DNA of 6,824 nucleotides. Origin: Xanthobacteraceae bacterium (lineage in GTDB: Bacteria; Pseudomonadota; Alphaproteobacteria; Rhizobiales; Xanthobacteraceae). Below, in pieces: positions 4,384 through 6,824 of this stretch. The stretch is from contig JAUSIF010000160.1 in the NCBI GenBank assembly GCA_030648135.1, positions 1 to 6,824 on the forward strand. The letters run 5' to 3'. The translations under genes and the position numbers were made by a program. The first letter of the stretch is position 1, and every line of letters begins with the position of its first letter. The notes beneath the pieces are model-generated. The model was not told the DNA's origin and did not search any database. It worked only from the letters and a program-made list of their open reading frames with translations.

Positions 4384-5364
4384 ATGCCCGCCGTCCCGCA
4401 AACCGCCGCAAAACCCAGTCTCCGCATCCTTTTGTGCGCGCCGCGCGGCTTCTGCGCCGGCGTGGTGCGGGCGATCGACGCGGTCGAACGCGCGCTCGAA
4501 AAATACGGGGCTCCGGTCTATGTGCGCCATGAGATCGTCCACAACAAATATGTGGTCGAATCCCTGCGCCGGAAGGGCGCGGTGTTCGTCGAGGAGCTCG
4601 ACGAGGTGCCCGACGGCGACCGGCCGGTGATCTTCTCCGCCCATGGCGTGCCCAAAGCGGTCCCCGAGGAGGCCGCGCGCCGCCGCCTGTTCGCGATCGA
4701 TGCGACCTGTCCGCTGGTGACCAAGGTGCATCGCGAGGCCACGGTGCACTGGAAGCGCGGCCGCGAGATCGTGCTAATCGGCCATGCCGGCCATCCCGAG
4801 GTGATCGGCACCATGGGCCAGTTGCCGTCGGACGTGGTGGCGCTGGTGGAGACCGCCACAGCCGCGCGCGCCTTTTCTCCGCGCAATCCGGAAAAGCTCG
4901 CCTATGTGACCCAGACCACGCTCTCGATCGAGGACACCGCCGAGATCGTCGCGATCTTGCGCCGGCGTTTTCCTGCGATCGTCGGCCCCCACAAGGAAGA
5001 CATCTGCTATGCGACGACCAACCGCCAGGAAGCGGTGAAGCGCGTGGCGCCCGAGGTCGAGGCCATGATCGTGGTGGGCGCTCCCAACAGCTCGAACTCG
5101 CAGCGCCTGCGCGAGGTCGCCGAACGCGCGGGCTGCCGCGCCGCCGCGCTGGTGCAGCGCGCCGAGGACATCGACTGGAGCCTGTTCGAGGGGCTCGCGA
5201 GCCTCGGCCTCACCGCCAGCGCGTCGGCTCCGGAGGTGCTGGTCGAGGAGATCATCGACGCCTTCGCAACCCGCTACGAAGTCGAGGTCGAGACCGTGTC
5301 GGGACCGCAGGAGGATGTCTTCTTTCCGCTGCCGCGGGATTTGCGCGACGACGCGGCCGAGTGA
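4384..5364 (+). CDS. ispH: 4-hydroxy-3-methylbut-2-enyl diphosphate reductase
   Basis: This is the last enzyme of the MEP isoprenoid pathway (formerly LytB). It reduces HMBPP to IPP and DMAPP with a [4Fe-4S] cluster in the cytoplasm. The 326 residues compare with 316 in E. coli. The three cluster cysteines are present: Cys24 (PRGFCAGV), Cys109 (DATCPLV) and Cys208 (EDICYATT). So are the substrate and proton-relay residues: His53 (EIVHN), His87 (SAHGV), His137 and Glu139 (GHPE), and Thr178/Thr179 (TQTTLS), with SNSQRL and SAPE later. An in-frame ATG at 4324 would add 20 residues (RARSRGPSR...), but the family conservation begins near Lys10 and a -35-like box lies at 4328, so 4384 is preferred. 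Neither start has a strong Shine-Dalgarno sequence. It is the first gene of an operon with thrB and rnhA. Confidence 0.95.
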   Translation: MPAVPQTAAKPSLRILLCAPRGFCAGVVRAIDAVERALEKYGAPVYVRHEIVHNKYVVESLRRKGAVFVEELDEVPDGDRPVIFSAHGVPKAVPEEAARRRLFAIDATCPLVTKVHREATVHWKRGREIVLIGHAGHPEVIGTMGQLPSDVVALVETATAARAFSPRNPEKLAYVTQTTLSIEDTAEIVAILRRRFPAIVGPHKEDICYATTNRQEAVKRVAPEVEAMIVVGAPNSSNSQRLREVAERAGCRAAALVQRAEDIDWSLFEGLASLGLTASASAPEVLVEEIIDAFATRYEVEVETVSGPQEDVFFPLPRDLRDDAAE

Positions 5365-5371
5365 GCGCACA

Positions 5372-6337
5372 ATGGCCGTCTATACCGATGTGGGCGAGGA
5401 GGAGCTGGGCGCGTTTCTGGCCGGCTACGATCTCGGCGCGCTGATGTCGTTCAAGGGCATCGCCGAGGGCGTCGAGAACACCAACTATCTGCTGCATACC
5501 GCGGCTGGATACTTCATCCTCACGCTCTACGAGAAGCGGGTGGCGCGCGCGGATCTCCCCTTCTTCCTTGGTCTCATGGAACATCTGGCAAAAAAGGGAA
5601 TCACCTGCCCGCAACCGGTGAAGAGCCGCCAAGGCCGCGCGCTCGGCGAGCTGGCGGGCAGACCCGCCGCCATCGTCACTTTCCTGGACGGAGTGTGGGT
5701 GCGCCGCCCCAGCGTCGCCCATTGCGCCGCGGCCGGGCGCGCGCTCGCCGAGCTGCATCGCGCCGGCGCGGACTTCGAGCTGCATCGACCGAATGCGCTG
5801 GCGCTCGCCGGCTGGAACAGCCTCGCGCGCGCTTGCGCCGCGCGCGCCGACAAGGTCGCCCCCGACCTCGGTTCGATCATCATGGACGAACTCGCCCATC
5901 TCGAGCGTTCCTGGCCGGACGATCTGCCGCGCGGCGTGATCCATGCCGATCTCTTCCCCGACAACGTATTCTTCCTCGGCGACCAACTCTCGGGGCTGAT
6001 CGATTTCTATTTCGCCTGCGATGATCTCTTCGCCTACGATGCGGCAATCTGTCTCAATGCCTGGTGCTTCGAGGCGGACGGCTCCTACAATGTCACCAAG
6101 GGCCGGGCGCTGCTCACGGGCTATGCGGCGGTGCGCCCGCTCGTGCCGGCGGAAGTGGCCGCCCTTCCTCTGCTTGCGCGCGGCGCGGCCTTGCGTTTCC
6201 TGCTCACCCGCCTGGTCGATTGGCTCGACGTGCCGGCGGGCGCGCTGGTGCGGCCCAAGGATCCGCTCGAATATTTGAAGAAGCTGCGCTTCCACCGCCG
6301 CATCGACCACGCTCGCGACTACGGGCTAGCCGCATGA
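5372..6337 (+). CDS. thrB: Homoserine kinase (type II, APH/choline-kinase fold)
   Basis: Phosphorylates homoserine with ATP to O-phosphohomoserine, the step before threonine synthase. The 321 residues match the alphaproteobacterial ThrB that belongs to the aminoglycoside phosphotransferase-like superfamily, unrelated to the GHMP-kinase ThrB of E. coli. Visible: N-terminal MAVYTDVGEEELGAFLAGYD; nucleotide-binding EGVENTNYLL (32-41) and FILTLYEKRV (48-57); PFFLGLMEHL (64-72); the catalytic loop HADLFPDN with Asp193 as presumed base and Asn198 (191-198); and the Mg-binding Asp211 in LIDFYFA. It starts 7 bases after the ispH stop, with only a weak GAG/TGAG as ribosome-binding site, and its stop overlaps the rnhA start, so translation of the three genes is probably coupled. 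Confidence 0.95.
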   Translation: MAVYTDVGEEELGAFLAGYDLGALMSFKGIAEGVENTNYLLHTAAGYFILTLYEKRVARADLPFFLGLMEHLAKKGITCPQPVKSRQGRALGELAGRPAAIVTFLDGVWVRRPSVAHCAAAGRALAELHRAGADFELHRPNALALAGWNSLARACAARADKVAPDLGSIIMDELAHLERSWPDDLPRGVIHADLFPDNVFFLGDQLSGLIDFYFACDDLFAYDAAICLNAWCFEADGSYNVTKGRALLTGYAAVRPLVPAEVAALPLLARGAALRFLLTRLVDWLDVPAGALVRPKDPLEYLKKLRFHRRIDHARDYGLAA

Positions 6338-6774
6338 AAAGCCGCATCGTCATCCATACCGACGGCGCCTGCTCCGGCAATCCGGGCCCCGGCGGCTGGG
6401 GCGCGCTGATCCAATACGGCGCGGAGATGCGCGAGCTGAAGGGCGGCGAGGTGCGCACCACCAACAATCGCATGGAGCTGATGGCGGCGATCTCGGCGCT
6501 GGAATCGCTCGACCACGGCGCGATGGTCGATCTCTACACCGACTCGCAATATCTGCGCAGCGGCATCAGCGAGTGGATGCCGAACTGGAAGAAAAACGGC
6601 TGGCGCACCGCCGACAAAAAGGCGGTGAAGAACGTCGACCTCTGGCAGCGCCTCGACGCGGCGGCGAGCCGGCACGAAATCCGCTGGCATTGGCTGCGCA
6701 GCCACGAAGGTCACGAGCAGAACGAGCGCGCCGACGAACTCGCGCGCGAGGGCATGCAGCCGTTTCTGCGCTGA
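6334..6774 (+). CDS. rnhA: Ribonuclease HI
   Basis: Cuts the RNA strand of RNA-DNA hybrids (R-loops, replication primers) with two metal ions. At 146 residues it can be numbered like the E. coli enzyme: the carboxylates Asp10 (HTDGACSGNPG), Glu48 (NNRMEL), Asp70 (YTDSQY) and Asp134 (ERADELA) are all present, as is His124. The basic handle WMPNWKKNGWRTADKKAVKN (81-100) used for substrate binding is intact. The flexible loop around His124 reads RSHEGH instead of the frequent KGHAGH. The start codon overlaps the thrB stop (ATGA), implying translational coupling. Only 9 bases separate its stop from the converging gene end at 6784, so no intrinsic terminator fits between them. Confidence 0.96.
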   Translation: MKSRIVIHTDGACSGNPGPGGWGALIQYGAEMRELKGGEVRTTNNRMELMAAISALESLDHGAMVDLYTDSQYLRSGISEWMPNWKKNGWRTADKKAVKNVDLWQRLDAAASRHEIRWHWLRSHEGHEQNERADELAREGMQPFLR

Positions 6775-6783
6775 CGATTTTGG

Positions 6784-6824
6784 TCAGCCGGCCTTGCGCG
6801 CGCGCTTGCGCGCATACATCGCGG
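6784..6824 (-). CDS. C-terminal end of an unidentified minus-strand gene
   Basis: On the minus strand an open frame enters at the window edge and ends with TGA (6784-6786), giving the tail AMYARKRARKAG. A short, very basic C terminus is all that can be seen, too little for identification. Convergence on rnhA with 9 bases between the stops fits tight alphaproteobacterial packing. The frame could still be chance, as high-GC DNA has few stops. Confidence 0.4.
   Translation of the reverse strand, partial: AMYARKRARKAG

Noticed and set aside
4313..4630. A frame starting at an ATG 3 bases after GGAGG (4305-4309), which could look like a gene or leader peptide before ispH
   Set aside because: The spacing from GGAGG to ATG is too short, the frame overlaps ispH out of phase, and the translation is Pro/Arg/Ser-rich shadow sequence. 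The GGAGG is also too far (14 bases) from the in-frame ATG at 4324.
5252..6310. A long open frame (352 codons) on the minus strand opposite thrB
   Set aside because: It is the antisense shadow of thrB, whose full set of kinase motifs is on the plus strand. Long antisense frames are expected in high-GC DNA, and its translation is low-complexity Arg/Ala/Glu without a recognisable domain.
1..6824. CRISPR array, tRNA, rRNA or riboswitch
   Set aside because: No set of regularly spaced repeats, no cloverleaf with a tRNA T-loop and no known riboswitch core was seen on reading both strands. Small RNAs cannot be excluded without transcript data.

Overview
This window is high-GC DNA (most third codon positions are G or C) and looks like an alphaproteobacterial chromosome, most plausibly Hyphomicrobiales/Rhizobiales or a near relative. 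The clues are the ispH-thrB-rnhA gene order, the APH-like (type II) homoserine kinase, and a DUF1013/TrcR protein, a family characteristic of Alphaproteobacteria. The genus cannot be read from the sequence.

Left part (1-1702): the 3' three quarters of a propionyl-CoA synthetase gene (prpE-like), entering from outside the window. It is followed 31 bases later by the first 62 codons of a short-chain dehydrogenase/reductase (SDR) that stops matching its family abruptly at 1702.

Middle (1698-2696): a small island of two XRE-type helix-turn-helix regulators, both on the minus strand. One (1731-2120) is of the common alphaproteobacterial XRE type. The other (2247-2486) resembles restriction-modification controller (C) proteins, but no restriction or methylase gene is in the window. 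The non-coding DNA around them holds a good sigma70-type promoter, a 12-base perfect palindrome, a pair of near-identical 13-base operator-like sites (GACT-N3-AGT core) placed upstream of each regulator, and two hairpins.

After the island (2697-3491) lies a complete SDR, a close paralogue of the truncated copy (about 83% nucleotide identity over 186 ungapped bases, counted by hand). The simplest reading is a tandem SDR pair behind prpE, with one copy destroyed where the regulator island now sits.

Right part (3496-6824): the DUF1013/TrcR gene on the minus strand converges on the SDR with a 4-base gap. Divergent from it is a compact operon, ispH (isoprenoid synthesis, Fe-S enzyme), thrB (homoserine kinase) and rnhA (ribonuclease HI), with a 7-base gap and then an ATGA overlap. 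The last bases hold the C-terminal end of an unidentified minus-strand gene.

Most of the window is ordinary housekeeping and metabolic DNA. I do not see a convincing new biological system. The places worth a second look are the regulator island with its shared operator-like motif and the broken SDR duplicate at its edge.
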